NCBI GenBank assembly: GCA_024642525.1
Contig: JAHEAX010000012.1
Span: 1-63,726 of the forward strand
Source of the DNA: Erythrobacteraceae bacterium
Lineage (GTDB): Bacteria; Pseudomonadota; Alphaproteobacteria; Sphingomonadales; Sphingomonadaceae
Length of the DNA stretch: 63,726 bases
Direction of reading: 5' to 3'
The notes below the pieces were generated by a model. The model was not told the origin of the DNA. It did no database searches and saw only the letters and a list, made by a program, of their open reading frames with translations. A program made the position numbers and the translations under genes. Below, piece by piece: positions 16,992-24,634 of this stretch. The first letter of the stretch is position 1, and every line of letters starts with the position of its first letter.

Positions 16992-17123
16992 ATGGCCCAA
17001 GCTGTTGCAAAAATCCGTTCCGCCGCGCCTGCATCTGCAGAAGTGCTGCGTTCAGCCATCGTCGCTGGCTGCGCGATGGCGCTGATTGCTGCGGGCAACG
17101 CATTTCCGCTTTTCACCCTGTAA
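16992..17123 (+). CDS. Small ORF of 43 residues, possible membrane peptide
   Basis: Begins MAQAVAKIRSAAPASAEVL, continues with a hydrophobic run (SAIVAGCAMALIAAG) and ends FPLFTL. It lies 36 bp after the deiminase stop. A TTAA-N7-TTAG sequence resembling a CtrA box sits at 16952-16966, about 26 bp upstream of the ATG. No strong Shine-Dalgarno is visible. The single hydrophobic helix with a basic N-terminus fits a small inner-membrane peptide. I do not recognise the family. Confidence 0.45.
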   Translation: MAQAVAKIRSAAPASAEVLRSAIVAGCAMALIAAGNAFPLFTL

Positions 17124-17150
17124 TCGGGGTTCCGCCCCGGGGCAGCGATA

Positions 17151-17897
17151 TTACTGCTGCACCAGTTTCAGGATTGCCGTGATCGCAGCGCCGCCCAGCA
17201 CGGTGCCAGTAAATATCCGCCAGAAGAGCGGGTTAATCCGGCCAAATGCGACTGACCCCAGCCAATTACCCAGTAAAATGGCCGGAAACAGCAGCGCGGC
17301 CAAAATCGGTTGGCGCCAGCTCATCATCCCCATCAGCCATGCTGCCGTGCAGCCGGCAATCGAGGTGGCAAGGAAAATGGCCATCATCGATGCGCGGGCC
17401 AATTCAGGTGTTACCGCGCGCCGCAGGTAATAGGGTATGACCGGCGGGCCGGGCATCCCGGCAAAACCGGTAAGAACGCCTGAAGCCATGCCGGTGAGGC
17501 CGGTCACAATCTTGCCCGGCGGATGGGTGCTGGCCTTCTTTGGCAGCAACACCATCACGAATGCCCCCAACGCCACAAACGCAATCAGCACCCGTGCCAG
17601 ATCAGGATCGGTAAGTCGCAGCAACCAAAGGCCAAGCGGCGTTGCCAGCACGGCGAACACGCCGATCGGGAAGGCAGAACTTTCAGCCTGCCCCAAAATC
17701 CGTTTGATGCCGACCGTCCCGATAAACAGGCCCAGGATCGTGACAGTCACCACTGCCGATTGCGGGGCCACGGTCAGCCCCAGCACCGGCACCAGCAGCA
17801 GTGCCATGCCAAAACCCGCCAGCCCCCGGACGAATCCGGCGGCCAGCGCGGTAATCAGCGCGGCAGCAATCTGGATACTGGAGAAATCCGCGATCAA
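17151..17897 (-). CDS. TauE/SafE-family sulfite/sulfonate exporter-like membrane protein
   Basis: 248 residues, about eight hydrophobic segments, with the Gly-rich repeats [19 protein letters not shown] and [19 protein letters not shown] typical of TauE/SafE (formerly DUF81). Probable inner-membrane anion exporter or organic-sulfonate transporter. The start is a TTG at 17897 whose last two bases are part of the thrS stop (TTGA overlap), so translation is probably coupled to thrS. The next ATG would remove the first membrane segment. Through this overlap it falls under whatever controls thrS. Confidence 0.85.
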   Translation of the reverse strand: MIADFSSIQIAAALITALAAGFVRGLAGFGMALLLVPVLGLTVAPQSAVVTVTILGLFIGTVGIKRILGQAESSAFPIGVFAVLATPLGLWLLRLTDPDLARVLIAFVALGAFVMVLLPKKASTHPPGKIVTGLTGMASGVLTGFAGMPGPPVIPYYLRRAVTPELARASMMAIFLATSIAGCTAAWLMGMMSWRQPILAALLFPAILLGNWLGSVAFGRINPLFWRIFTGTVLGGAAITAILKLVQQ

Positions 17898-19924
17898 GCG
17901 GTTCGCAGGTCCGGCGCAGTCGCTTCTGCTTTCAGCATGGCGATCGCTTCATCCACGGGCATGAATCTCTGCTGCTGTTCGCCCAGCGTGCGGATGGCGA
18001 CAGTGCCTTCTTCTGCTTCTCTCATCCCGACAACCAGCAAATGCGGAACCTTCTTCACCGAATGTTCGCGCACCTTGTAGTTGATCTTCTCGTTCCTCAG
18101 ATCGCTTTCCACGCGCAGCCCCGCAGCCTTCAGCTTGGCGGTCACGTCGCGGGCATAGTCATCCGCATCCGATACGATGGTTGCCACCACGGCCTGCACC
18201 GGGGCCAGCCACAGCGGCAGCTTGCCCGCATAATGTTCCACCAGAATGCCGATGAACCGTTCATAGGACCCGAAGATAGCGCGGTGCAGCATGACAGGGC
18301 GATGGCGTTCGCCATCTTCACCGACATAGCTGGCATCCAGCCGTTCGGGCAGCACGCGGTCCGACTGGATCGTCCCCACCTGCCAGGTGCGGCCGATGGC
18401 ATCGGTCAGGTGCCATTCCAGCTTGGGCGCATAGAATGCCCCTTCGCCTTCCAGTTCTTCCCAGCCGAATTCGTCCGTCGCCATGCCCGCTTCGCGCACG
18501 GCATTGCGCAGTTCTTCCTCGGCCTTGTCCCAGTCGGCATCGCTGCCGAAACGCTGTTCAGGGCGGGTCGCCAGTTTGATGGCGTAGCTTTCAAAGCCAA
18601 GCTCGCGATAGACCGTGCTGGCCAGTTCGCAGAACTTGCGCACTTCTTCCACCACCTGGTTTTCGGTGCAGAAAATATGCCCGTCATCCTGCGTGAACTG
18701 GCGCACGCGCATCAGCCCGTGCAGCGCGCCATGCGGTTCGTTGCGGTGGCAGCAGCCCATTTCGCCCATGCGCAACGGCAGGTCGCGGTAGGAAGTGATG
18801 CCCTGCTTGAACACCAGCACATGGGCCGGGCAGTTCATCGGTTTCAGCGCCATCCAGTCGGCATCGCCGGAAATGACCGGGCCTTCATCATCCACATTGG
18901 GAACTTCATCGGGAATGACGAACATGTTTTCGCGATATTTGCCCCAGTGACCAGACTGTTCCCACTGGCGGGCATCCATCACCTGCGGGGTTTTCACTTC
19001 GCGGTAATCGGCCCCGTCCATCCGGCGGCGCATATAGGCTTCCAGTTCGCGCCAGATTTTATAGCCCTTGGGATGCCAGAAAACGCTGCCATGCGCTTCT
19101 TCCTGCAGGTGGAACAGGTCCATCTCGCGGCCCAGCTTGCGGTGGTCGCGCTTGGCCGCTTCTTCCAGCCGGTGCATATGGGCATCAAGCTGCTTCTTGT
19201 TCAGCCAGCCGGTGCCGTAGATGCGGCTGAGCATGGCGTTCTTCTGGTCGCCGCGCCAATATGCGCCCGACACGCGCGTCAGCTTGAAAGCCTTGGGATC
19301 GAGCTTGCCCGTCGATGCAAGATGCGGCCCGCGGCACAGGTCGAGCCAGGTGTCGCCTGCGCCCACATTGCCGGAATGATAGACCGTCAGCGGCTCGCCT
19401 TCGGGCAGTTCTGCTGCCCATTCGGCCTTGAAGCTTTCACCCTGTTTCACAAACCATGCGATCAGATCATCACGCGTCCATTCCTCGCGGATCAGCGGTT
19501 TGTCCGCCGCGATGATGTCGCGCATTTTCTGTTCGATGACCGGCAGGTCTTCATCCGTGAAGGGCCCGCGTTCTGCACTGGGGGCAAAGTCGTAATAGAA
19601 CCCGTCATCCGTGGCCGGGCCGAAAGTGATCTGCGTATCGGGCCACAATGCCTGCACCGCTTCTGCCAGCACATGCGCATAATCATGCCGCATCAGTTCC
19701 AATGCGTCGGCTTCGTCGCGGCTGGTGATCAGCGCCAGCTCGGTATCGCCATCGAAGGGCCGCATGATATCGCGCACTTCGCCATCGATCCGGGCGGCCA
19801 GCGCAGCTTTTGCCAGGCCGGGGCCAATGGCGGCGGCCACGTCGGCAGGCGTGGAACCCTGCGGCATTTCCCGCACGGAACCATCGGGAAGGCTGATCTT
19901 CAGCATTTCACTCATCGAATTCAT
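17894..19924 (-). CDS. thrS: Threonyl-tRNA synthetase
   Basis: 676 residues from the first ATG; in-frame ATGs at 19915 and 19906 are alternatives (AAGGTGAG sits just upstream of both 19924 and 19915). Domain order: N-terminal TGS, second additional editing domain with [16 protein letters not shown] and CRGPHL, class II core with motif 2 [20 protein letters not shown] and motif 3 around [14 protein letters not shown], and a C-terminal anticodon-binding domain. Charges tRNA-Thr. The 204 nt upstream hold a Thr-rich leader peptide and alternative hairpins (see 19994-20119), so expression is probably tuned by charged tRNA-Thr. The TauE-like gene overlaps its stop. Confidence 0.97.
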   Translation of the reverse strand: MNSMSEMLKISLPDGSVREMPQGSTPADVAAAIGPGLAKAALAARIDGEVRDIMRPFDGDTELALITSRDEADALELMRHDYAHVLAEAVQALWPDTQITFGPATDDGFYYDFAPSAERGPFTDEDLPVIEQKMRDIIAADKPLIREEWTRDDLIAWFVKQGESFKAEWAAELPEGEPLTVYHSGNVGAGDTWLDLCRGPHLASTGKLDPKAFKLTRVSGAYWRGDQKNAMLSRIYGTGWLNKKQLDAHMHRLEEAAKRDHRKLGREMDLFHLQEEAHGSVFWHPKGYKIWRELEAYMRRRMDGADYREVKTPQVMDARQWEQSGHWGKYRENMFVIPDEVPNVDDEGPVISGDADWMALKPMNCPAHVLVFKQGITSYRDLPLRMGEMGCCHRNEPHGALHGLMRVRQFTQDDGHIFCTENQVVEEVRKFCELASTVYRELGFESYAIKLATRPEQRFGSDADWDKAEEELRNAVREAGMATDEFGWEELEGEGAFYAPKLEWHLTDAIGRTWQVGTIQSDRVLPERLDASYVGEDGERHRPVMLHRAIFGSYERFIGILVEHYAGKLPLWLAPVQAVVATIVSDADDYARDVTAKLKAAGLRVESDLRNEKINYKVREHSVKKVPHLLVVGMREAEEGTVAIRTLGEQQQRFMPVDEAIAMLKAEATAPDLRTA

Positions 19925-19993
19925 CTCACCTTATTTGCGCGTGCCATGGCACAGCCCGGCGCGCACCGGAAGTCTCGGCGTCATGCAATTGTC

Positions 19994-20082
19994 AAAGGTT
20001 CGGGAAGTGACGCCATGCCGCCCGAACCCGGGCGACGGTGGCAGCGATCAGATCGCGACCAACCGCCCCGGTGCGAACCGGG
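19994..20082 (-). promoter_or_regulatory. Candidate transcription attenuator of thrS: mutually exclusive hairpins
   Basis: Reading the minus strand downstream from the Thr codons. Arm pair one is CCCGGT-TCGC-ACCGGG (20082-20067) inside the leader ORF. Arm pair two can form between ACCGGGGCG (from 20072) and CGCCCGGGT (from 20034) with one mismatch. Arm pair three is GGTTCGGG (20028-20021) with CCCGAACC (20004-19997), followed by TTTGACAATT. A local CGCCCG-GGTT-CGGGCG stem (20034-20019) competes with it. The 1:2, 2:3 and 3:4 geometry is that of classical leader-peptide attenuators, with the 3:4 stem as terminator. The U-tract is short, so termination strength is uncertain. Confidence 0.65.
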
Positions 20083-20119
20083 TGGTAGTAGTCGTTGTCG
20101 TGATGCGTGCCTGCGTCAT
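20048..20119 (-). CDS. Threonine leader peptide upstream of thrS
   Basis: A 23-residue ORF reading MTQARITTTTTTTRFAPGRL then VAI and a TGA stop. Seven consecutive Thr codons (positions 20101-20081: ACG ACA ACG ACT ACT ACC ACC) sit directly before the first hairpin arm. GAGGGG lies three bases upstream of the ATG as a Shine-Dalgarno. The ORF starts 31 bp after the phoD stop and ends 123 bp before thrS. A -35/-10-like pair TTGAAA-N16-TTATGA on the minus strand (20154-20127) would start transcription almost at the ATG, so the true promoter may be further upstream. By analogy with thrL, ribosome stalling at Thr codons when tRNA-Thr is uncharged would favour read-through into thrS. Confidence 0.75.
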   Translation of the reverse strand: MTQARITTTTTTTRFAPGRLVAI

Positions 20120-20150
20120 ACGCCCCTCATAACCGCGAAAGATTAAGCTT

Positions 20151-21839
20151 TCAACCAATGTCGAGGCGGGCAGACCCGGCCTTCGTGCTGATCCGCTGCG
20201 CGCTGGCCAGCGTGGCGGAGCGGGTTTTGACGCCCGAAACAAAGCGATATTCCGATGTCGCACTGGCAGGGGTAAGTTCCACCGCCATATAGCCGCGCTG
20301 GCCGGTATTGGCCCATTGAAGCTGCGGATTGCGTGCCACGGACTGGGCCGCAAAATCCTTCGGCTTGATCCATGGAAGATAGCCTTCCGCGCCGGGCGAT
20401 GTGACCGAATGGCCAGCAAATTCCACGCCCGCAGCAGCCCCGTCATTATCCAGTTCGGATGCCCAGCCATTGTGGCTGTCGCCCGCCAGCACGATCAGAT
20501 TTGCATTGGCATTCTGCGCCGACCTGAGCAGCCGTTCGCGCGCGGCAGGGTATCCGTCCCATGCATCCATGTTGAACGGCAGGCCAGCGCGGCTGGTGGC
20601 CGCCGCTGCCTGCAGGCGTTTGCGGATATAGGCAGGCATTGCCTCGCCAAGATTGTCGGCAATGCCCGCTGGCAGGGACAGGCTGGCCATGATGACCTGC
20701 TGCGCCAGCACTTGCCAGGTTTTGCCTGCCTTGCGGGACCGCGCCATGCCTGCTGCCAACCATGCTTCTTGCGCTTCACCCATCAAGGTGCGCGCAGGGT
20801 CACGCCATTCGCCATCGCGAAACGCATTCAGCGCTGCCATCGTTTTGGCGGGATCATCCCCGCCGCGCTGGATGATAGTGCCAAGATCGAAAGGCTTCGT
20901 CCGCGCCGTCAACCGCGTTTCTAGCCGGAACAATGTGGCCAGATTGCCGATTTCATAGTCGGCCCACGGCGCATCGGAAACCGGCATCCATTCGTGATAG
21001 GCCTGCATGGCAACGCGCTTGCGCATTTCCCACGTGCCCTCGGTTGCCGGATCGTGGTTTTCAGCGCCATCGCGGTAACTGTCATTCGCGGTTTCATGGT
21101 CATCCCACACGGCGATCAGCGGATAAAGCTGGTGCAGGCGCTGCAAATCAGCATCGGCGCGATAGGTGGCCAAGCGCAGGCGGTAATCCGCGAGCGCGAT
21201 GATTTCGTTCTGCGGGGCCAGCGCCCGGCCCGGCACGGCTTCTTCTGCCGATGGATAGGTGCCCGCTCCATATTCGTAGAAATAGTCGCCCGTGTGCACC
21301 ACCAGGTCGAAGGCATCGGCCTCCGCAATATGGGCATAGGCGTTGAACCAGCCGAAACCCATGTTGGAACAGCCGACCACCGCCATGCGGAAGCGCGCCG
21401 TGTCGCCGATGGGCAAGGTCCGCGTGCGGCCAATGTCGGACATGGAACCATCGGGCGCGATGAAGCGGAAATAATACCAGCGATCAGGCGCAAGGCCGGT
21501 CGCAACCGGTTTGACGCAGCCATCACGCGCTGGCGATGCTTCCACTTCGCCGCCCGCCGCGACTTTCACAAAATCAAGACTGTCGCTGACTTCATAGCGC
21601 AGGGTTGTCGGGCTCGCAGCGGCAAAGCGCGTCCACAGAAGCACACTGTTCCCGCCCGGCTCGCCGCTGGCCACACCATGGGTGAAACCGCTCTGCTGCG
21701 CTGCCGATGCCGCGACCGGCAGCGCGGCAAGGCCGGCCCCCAGAAGACCCGCTCGAAACAGGCTGCGACGATCAAGCGAGAAAACAGACGGCGGATTGGC
21801 GGACAGGGTCTTGTCGGGCGCAGGGAGCTTGCTGTTCAT
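20151..21839 (-). CDS. phoD: PhoD-like alkaline phosphatase, Tat-exported
   Basis: 562 residues. A twin-arginine signal DRRSLFRAGLLGAG starts near residue 23 and is followed by a hydrophobic run ending PVAASAA, so it is likely exported folded by Tat to the periplasm. The N-terminal PhoD_N domain (THGVASGEPGGNSVLLWTR) is followed by a calcineurin-like metallophosphoesterase core with GDYFYEYG, AVWDDHETANDSY and LAGDSHNGW. The family hydrolyses phosphomono- and diesters and uses iron/calcium. No convincing Pho box was found upstream. Its 3' end is 31 bp from the Thr leader ORF, so read-through from phoD could feed thrS. Confidence 0.92.
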   Translation of the reverse strand: MNSKLPAPDKTLSANPPSVFSLDRRSLFRAGLLGAGLAALPVAASAAQQSGFTHGVASGEPGGNSVLLWTRFAAASPTTLRYEVSDSLDFVKVAAGGEVEASPARDGCVKPVATGLAPDRWYYFRFIAPDGSMSDIGRTRTLPIGDTARFRMAVVGCSNMGFGWFNAYAHIAEADAFDLVVHTGDYFYEYGAGTYPSAEEAVPGRALAPQNEIIALADYRLRLATYRADADLQRLHQLYPLIAVWDDHETANDSYRDGAENHDPATEGTWEMRKRVAMQAYHEWMPVSDAPWADYEIGNLATLFRLETRLTARTKPFDLGTIIQRGGDDPAKTMAALNAFRDGEWRDPARTLMGEAQEAWLAAGMARSRKAGKTWQVLAQQVIMASLSLPAGIADNLGEAMPAYIRKRLQAAAATSRAGLPFNMDAWDGYPAARERLLRSAQNANANLIVLAGDSHNGWASELDNDGAAAGVEFAGHSVTSPGAEGYLPWIKPKDFAAQSVARNPQLQWANTGQRGYMAVELTPASATSEYRFVSGVKTRSATLASAQRISTKAGSARLDIG

Positions 21840-21940
21840 GGCGCAGACTTATCCTGCTTGCGTGACACCGCCAAGACTATCTGTCGCCGCGTCAAACCAC
21901 GGATGCCACGAAAGGCTCGTGACAAGGGTCGTGTGCTTTA

Positions 21941-21978
21941 TGTCAATGGAGCTTGACAATGAAGCGAATCAATGTCAA
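21941..21978. promoter_or_regulatory. TGTCAA/TTGACA half-site cluster, candidate operator-promoter
   Basis: Three 6-bp half-sites: TGTCAA (21941-21946), TTGACA (21953-21958) and TGTCAA (21973-21978). The first two form a perfect inverted repeat with a 6-bp spacer; the last two form one with a 14-bp spacer. The middle TTGACA is also a consensus -35 hexamer, with a weak -10 (TCAAAT, 16-bp spacing) after it. It lies 33 bp before the start of the small membrane-protein/XRE cassette and is a candidate autoregulatory operator for the XRE protein. Confidence 0.5.
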
Positions 21979-22010
21979 ATACCCTTTACATAGTGAAAAG
22001 GACCATTGTC

Positions 22011-22199
22011 ATGAAACAGATTCACAAGGCTCTCCTGCTGGCCGCTGCGATGATCGGCGTCGCGCAGCTCGCCATTTTCGACATCATTCCGGCTGGTTTC
22101 GCCCAGTGGGCTCCGCTGGCGCTTCTGGCGATTTTCCCCGGCGCATGGATTGGCTCATCGCGCCGCTGCGGCAGTAACCGCACGGCGGCCGAGGGCTGA
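22011..22199 (+). CDS. Small hydrophobic protein, first gene of XRE cassette
   Basis: 62 residues from ATG 22011, picked for the AAAAGGA ribosome site 8 nt upstream; an earlier in-frame ATG at 21972 lacks one. Two hydrophobic helices (ALLLAAAMIGVAQLAIF and WAPLALLAIFPGAWIG) are followed by a short basic tail GSSRRCGSNRTA. No family recognised. It is followed after 3 bp by the 140-residue membrane protein and then the XRE regulator. Confidence 0.75.
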   Translation: MKQIHKALLLAAAMIGVAQLAIFDIIPAGFAQWAPLALLAIFPGAWIGSSRRCGSNRTAAEG

Positions 22200-22202
22200 C
22201 CG

Positions 22203-22625
22203 ATGGGCTGCAAAAGCAACACACAGGCCCAGCGCGCCTATATCCGCCGGATGGGCATTGCGATGACGGCCTATCTCGTCAGCCTGTTCAGCGGTGAATA
22301 TCTGGTTTCACGTGAATTGGTGGCAGGGCCGGTGGTGTGGCTGCTTGGCCTGCTGCCTGGCCTCGCCATCATCGGCGCATTCTACGCCATCGCCAAGCTG
22401 ATCACCGAAACGCAGGATGAATTCATCCGTATGCTCATCGTCCGCCAGACTTTGGTGGCAACGGGCGTTGCCTTGTCGGCGGCGACCATCTGGGGCTTCC
22501 TCGAAAATTTCGAGCTGGTGCCACACGTTGATGCCTATTGGGTAGCGATCCTGTGGTTCCTCGGCTTTGGCATAGGCGCACTTTCCAACCGAATCACCTA
22601 TGGCGCATGGGGCCAGCTGCGATGA
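22203..22625 (+). CDS. Four-helix membrane protein of unknown function
   Basis: 140 residues with a basic N-terminal stretch (QRAYIRRM) and four predicted membrane segments. A conserved-looking cytoplasmic or juxtamembrane motif ITETQDEFIRMLIVRQTL sits between helices 2 and 3. The ETQDEFIRML block is one I associate with uncharacterised alphaproteobacterial membrane proteins next to small XRE regulators. Its stop overlaps the XRE start (ATGA). Function unknown; it may be a membrane effector or sensor controlled by the XRE protein. Confidence 0.8.
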   Translation: MGCKSNTQAQRAYIRRMGIAMTAYLVSLFSGEYLVSRELVAGPVVWLLGLLPGLAIIGAFYAIAKLITETQDEFIRMLIVRQTLVATGVALSAATIWGFLENFELVPHVDAYWVAILWFLGFGIGALSNRITYGAWGQLR

Positions 22626-22813
22626 AGAACAGGCTCAAGGTGCTGCGCGCCGAACGCAGCTGGAGCCAGCAGGATCTGGCTGACCGGCTGGAAGTATCCC
22701 GACAGAGCGTCAATGCTATCGAAACCGGCAAATACGACCCTTCGCTGCCGCTGGCCTTTCGTATTGCTGAAACATTTGATATGTCTATAGAAGAGATATT
22801 CTCGAAAGACTGA
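22622..22813 (+). CDS. XRE/Cro-CI family transcriptional regulator (compact HTH)
   Basis: 63 residues, essentially one HTH_3 domain: NRLKVLRAERSWSQQDLADR, then SRQSVNAIETGKYDPSLPLA and a C-terminal SIEEIFSKD. Members of this size usually regulate the operon they sit in. The ATG overlaps the stop of the membrane-protein gene by four bases, so the earlier in-frame extension back to 22538 is not needed. Likely dimeric DNA-binding repressor acting on the TGTCAA repeats at 21941-21978, which is inference. Confidence 0.92.
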   Translation: MKNRLKVLRAERSWSQQDLADRLEVSRQSVNAIETGKYDPSLPLAFRIAETFDMSIEEIFSKD

Positions 22814-22829
22814 ATAATGGGGGGGTGAA

Positions 22830-22934
22830 ATGCGACTGCTTATTCTAATTTCGCTGGCCCTGCTTTCAGCATGCGGCACTGCAGACAGCGGCCGTTCGGA
22901 TGACGAACCCGTGCTGGTTCCGGAAATTTACTGA
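22830..22934 (+). CDS. Very small lipoprotein (34 residues)
   Basis: Begins MRLLILISLALLSACGTADS, a near-minimal lipoprotein signal with lipobox LSAC (Cys15), and continues with an acidic tail ending VLVPEIY. A G-rich ribosome site (GGGGGGTGAA) lies immediately upstream, and the ORF starts 17 bp after the XRE stop, so it may be the last gene of that cassette. The mature peptide would be about 20 residues. No family recognised. Confidence 0.6.
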   Translation: MRLLILISLALLSACGTADSGRSDDEPVLVPEIY

Positions 22935-23020
22935 CGGGCTGGCGGGTTCTCCGCTGTTTCCTGGCATCATACACTGATCCGGCTTGCCCCGCCTGCCATG
23001 ATCGGGAAAAGCTGGCCGGC

Positions 23021-23770
23021 ATGACCCATCCTCAATTCCATACCCTGCCCGACGGGCGCCAGATTGCCTTTCGCCGCACCCATGCGGCATCGTCCGCCGG
23101 CCCCACCATCATCTTCCTGCCTGGCTATATGTCCGACATGGAAGGCGGCAAGGCGACTGCCTTGTTCGATTGGGCAGCAAGCGAAGGCCGCGATTGCCTG
23201 CTGCTCGATTATTCGGGATGCGGTTCCAGCCCCGGAGATTTTGCTGATGGCACATTGTCACGCTGGCGCGATGAAGTGCTCGATCTGGTAAAGGCACAGG
23301 TTGCAGGCCCGGTCGTGCTGGCCGGTTCATCCATGGGCGGGTGGCTGATGCTGATGATCGGGCTGGCGCTCGAGGACCGGCTGGCTGCCATGGTCGGCAT
23401 TGCCGCAGCGCCCGATTTTTCCGACTGGGGATATGACGAAAATCAGAAAGCACGCCTCGCCAGCGGCGAGACTGTTCTTGAACACAACCCCTATGGCCCT
23501 GAGCAGACGCCGACCCATGCAGCATTCTGGCAGGATGCCCAAGCCAACCGGATGCTGGGCGGCAATATTGCAATCACTTGCCCCACGCGGCTGCTGCACG
23601 GCCAGAACGATGCCGATGTTCCGTGGCAGACCAGTCTGAAACTGGCCGAGCGGCTTTGTTCGGATGATATACAGGTGACGCTGGTAAAAGCGGCGGACCA
23701 TCGCATGTCCCGTGACGAGGATATTGCCTTGTTGCTGCGCATTTTCGCCCAGCTGCCCGTTTTTGCCTGA
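23021..23770 (+). CDS. Alpha/beta hydrolase, ABHD10-like
   Basis: 249 residues, no signal peptide. The nucleophile elbow is GSSMGGW (Ser104), an acid residue sits in HGQNDADVP (Asp197), and His227 in ADHRMSRDED completes the triad. The FLPGYMSDMEGGKA and DYSGCGSSPGDF blocks are close to the ABHD10/mycophenolic-acid glucuronide esterase and acyl-thioesterase group. Substrate unknown; an acyl-thioester or ester hydrolase acting in the cytosol is likely. First of three rightward genes with the TPR and LLM genes. Confidence 0.88.
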   Translation: MTHPQFHTLPDGRQIAFRRTHAASSAGPTIIFLPGYMSDMEGGKATALFDWAASEGRDCLLLDYSGCGSSPGDFADGTLSRWRDEVLDLVKAQVAGPVVLAGSSMGGWLMLMIGLALEDRLAAMVGIAAAPDFSDWGYDENQKARLASGETVLEHNPYGPEQTPTHAAFWQDAQANRMLGGNIAITCPTRLLHGQNDADVPWQTSLKLAERLCSDDIQVTLVKAADHRMSRDEDIALLLRIFAQLPVFA

Positions 23771-23797
23771 CCTTATAAAACCCCTGAAAGACCGCCC

Positions 23798-24634
23798 ATG
23801 TCCGCTCTTCTCGCCATCTTTCTCCAGGTCGGCCTGTCGCCTGCACCGGCCCCTGTTTCTCCCATTCCGGACGAACTTTACGAACAGCGCCGGTTGAACC
23901 GCCAGGCCGCGCAGGAAGAAGAAAAGCCCACCGCCATCAACAACCGGCTGACCGATTGCATCACTCTTGCCGAAATCGACCCGGAAGCCGCGCGCGTCGA
24001 TGCAAGCGACTGGTATGAAACAGCGGAACTCAGCCGCAAGTCATGGGCAGCGCAATGCCTTGGCCTGGCGCTGGTGCAGCAGGGGCGCTGGGCTGAAGCG
24101 GCGGCAGCTTTCATAAAAGGGCGCAATTCCACCATGCCCGATGCGCAGCTTTACCGTGCGCAACTGGGCGCAATGGCAGGCAATGCAGCCCTGTCAGCAG
24201 GAGATGCCGCGGCTGCGCTGGCCGCTTTTGACACTGCCGAATCCGATGCCGCGGCAGCCGGAAGCACCATGCTGGGCACCGAGATAACCCTTGATCGCGC
24301 CCGCGTACAGGTGGCGCTGGGCCAGATGGATGAAGCGGCCCAATCGCTCGCCCTTGCGCGGCAGGCCAGGCCGGATAATGCGCAGGCGTGGCTGCTATCA
24401 GCGACCCTTTCGCGCAGGATGGGCCAGCTTGAAGACGCGCAGGCACAAATCCAGCGCGCCGCCGTCCTTGCCCCGCGCGACCCTGAAACGGGGCTTGAAG
24501 CCGGGGTCATCGCCGTCCTTGCAGGCAGGCCCGATGCCGCGCGCAAGAGCTGGGCTTCGGTAATAGAAACGGCGCCGGGCACGTCCTTCTCAAAAACGGC
24601 TGAAGCCTATATTGCGCAGTTGGAGGCACAATGA
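23798..24634 (+). CDS. Exported tetratricopeptide-repeat protein
   Basis: 278 residues. A short hydrophobic N-terminus (LLAIFLQVGLSPAPAP) could be a signal or anchor. From about residue 80 to the end it consists of helical TPR-type units with the Gly/Ala pattern (GLALVQQGRWAEAAAAF, GNAALSAGDAAAALAAF, ARVQVALGQMDEAAQSL, AQAWLLSATLSRRMGQLEDA, AGVIAVLAGRPDAARKSW). It probably mediates protein-protein contacts; its partner is unknown. The last codons overlap the LLM gene start (ATGA). Confidence 0.85.
   Translation: MSALLAIFLQVGLSPAPAPVSPIPDELYEQRRLNRQAAQEEEKPTAINNRLTDCITLAEIDPEAARVDASDWYETAELSRKSWAAQCLGLALVQQGRWAEAAAAFIKGRNSTMPDAQLYRAQLGAMAGNAALSAGDAAAALAAFDTAESDAAAAGSTMLGTEITLDRARVQVALGQMDEAAQSLALARQARPDNAQAWLLSATLSRRMGQLEDAQAQIQRAAVLAPRDPETGLEAGVIAVLAGRPDAARKSWASVIETAPGTSFSKTAEAYIAQLEAQ

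Noticed and set aside
18041-20146. 701-residue plus-strand ORF
   Set aside because: It lies antisense to thrS in a high-GC genome. The protein is His/Arg/Phe-rich with no domain, while the opposite strand encodes a complete ThrRS.
21840-21950. Pho box for phoD
   Set aside because: CTGTCGCC...GTCAA-like fragments do not form the two spaced CTGTCAT units required.
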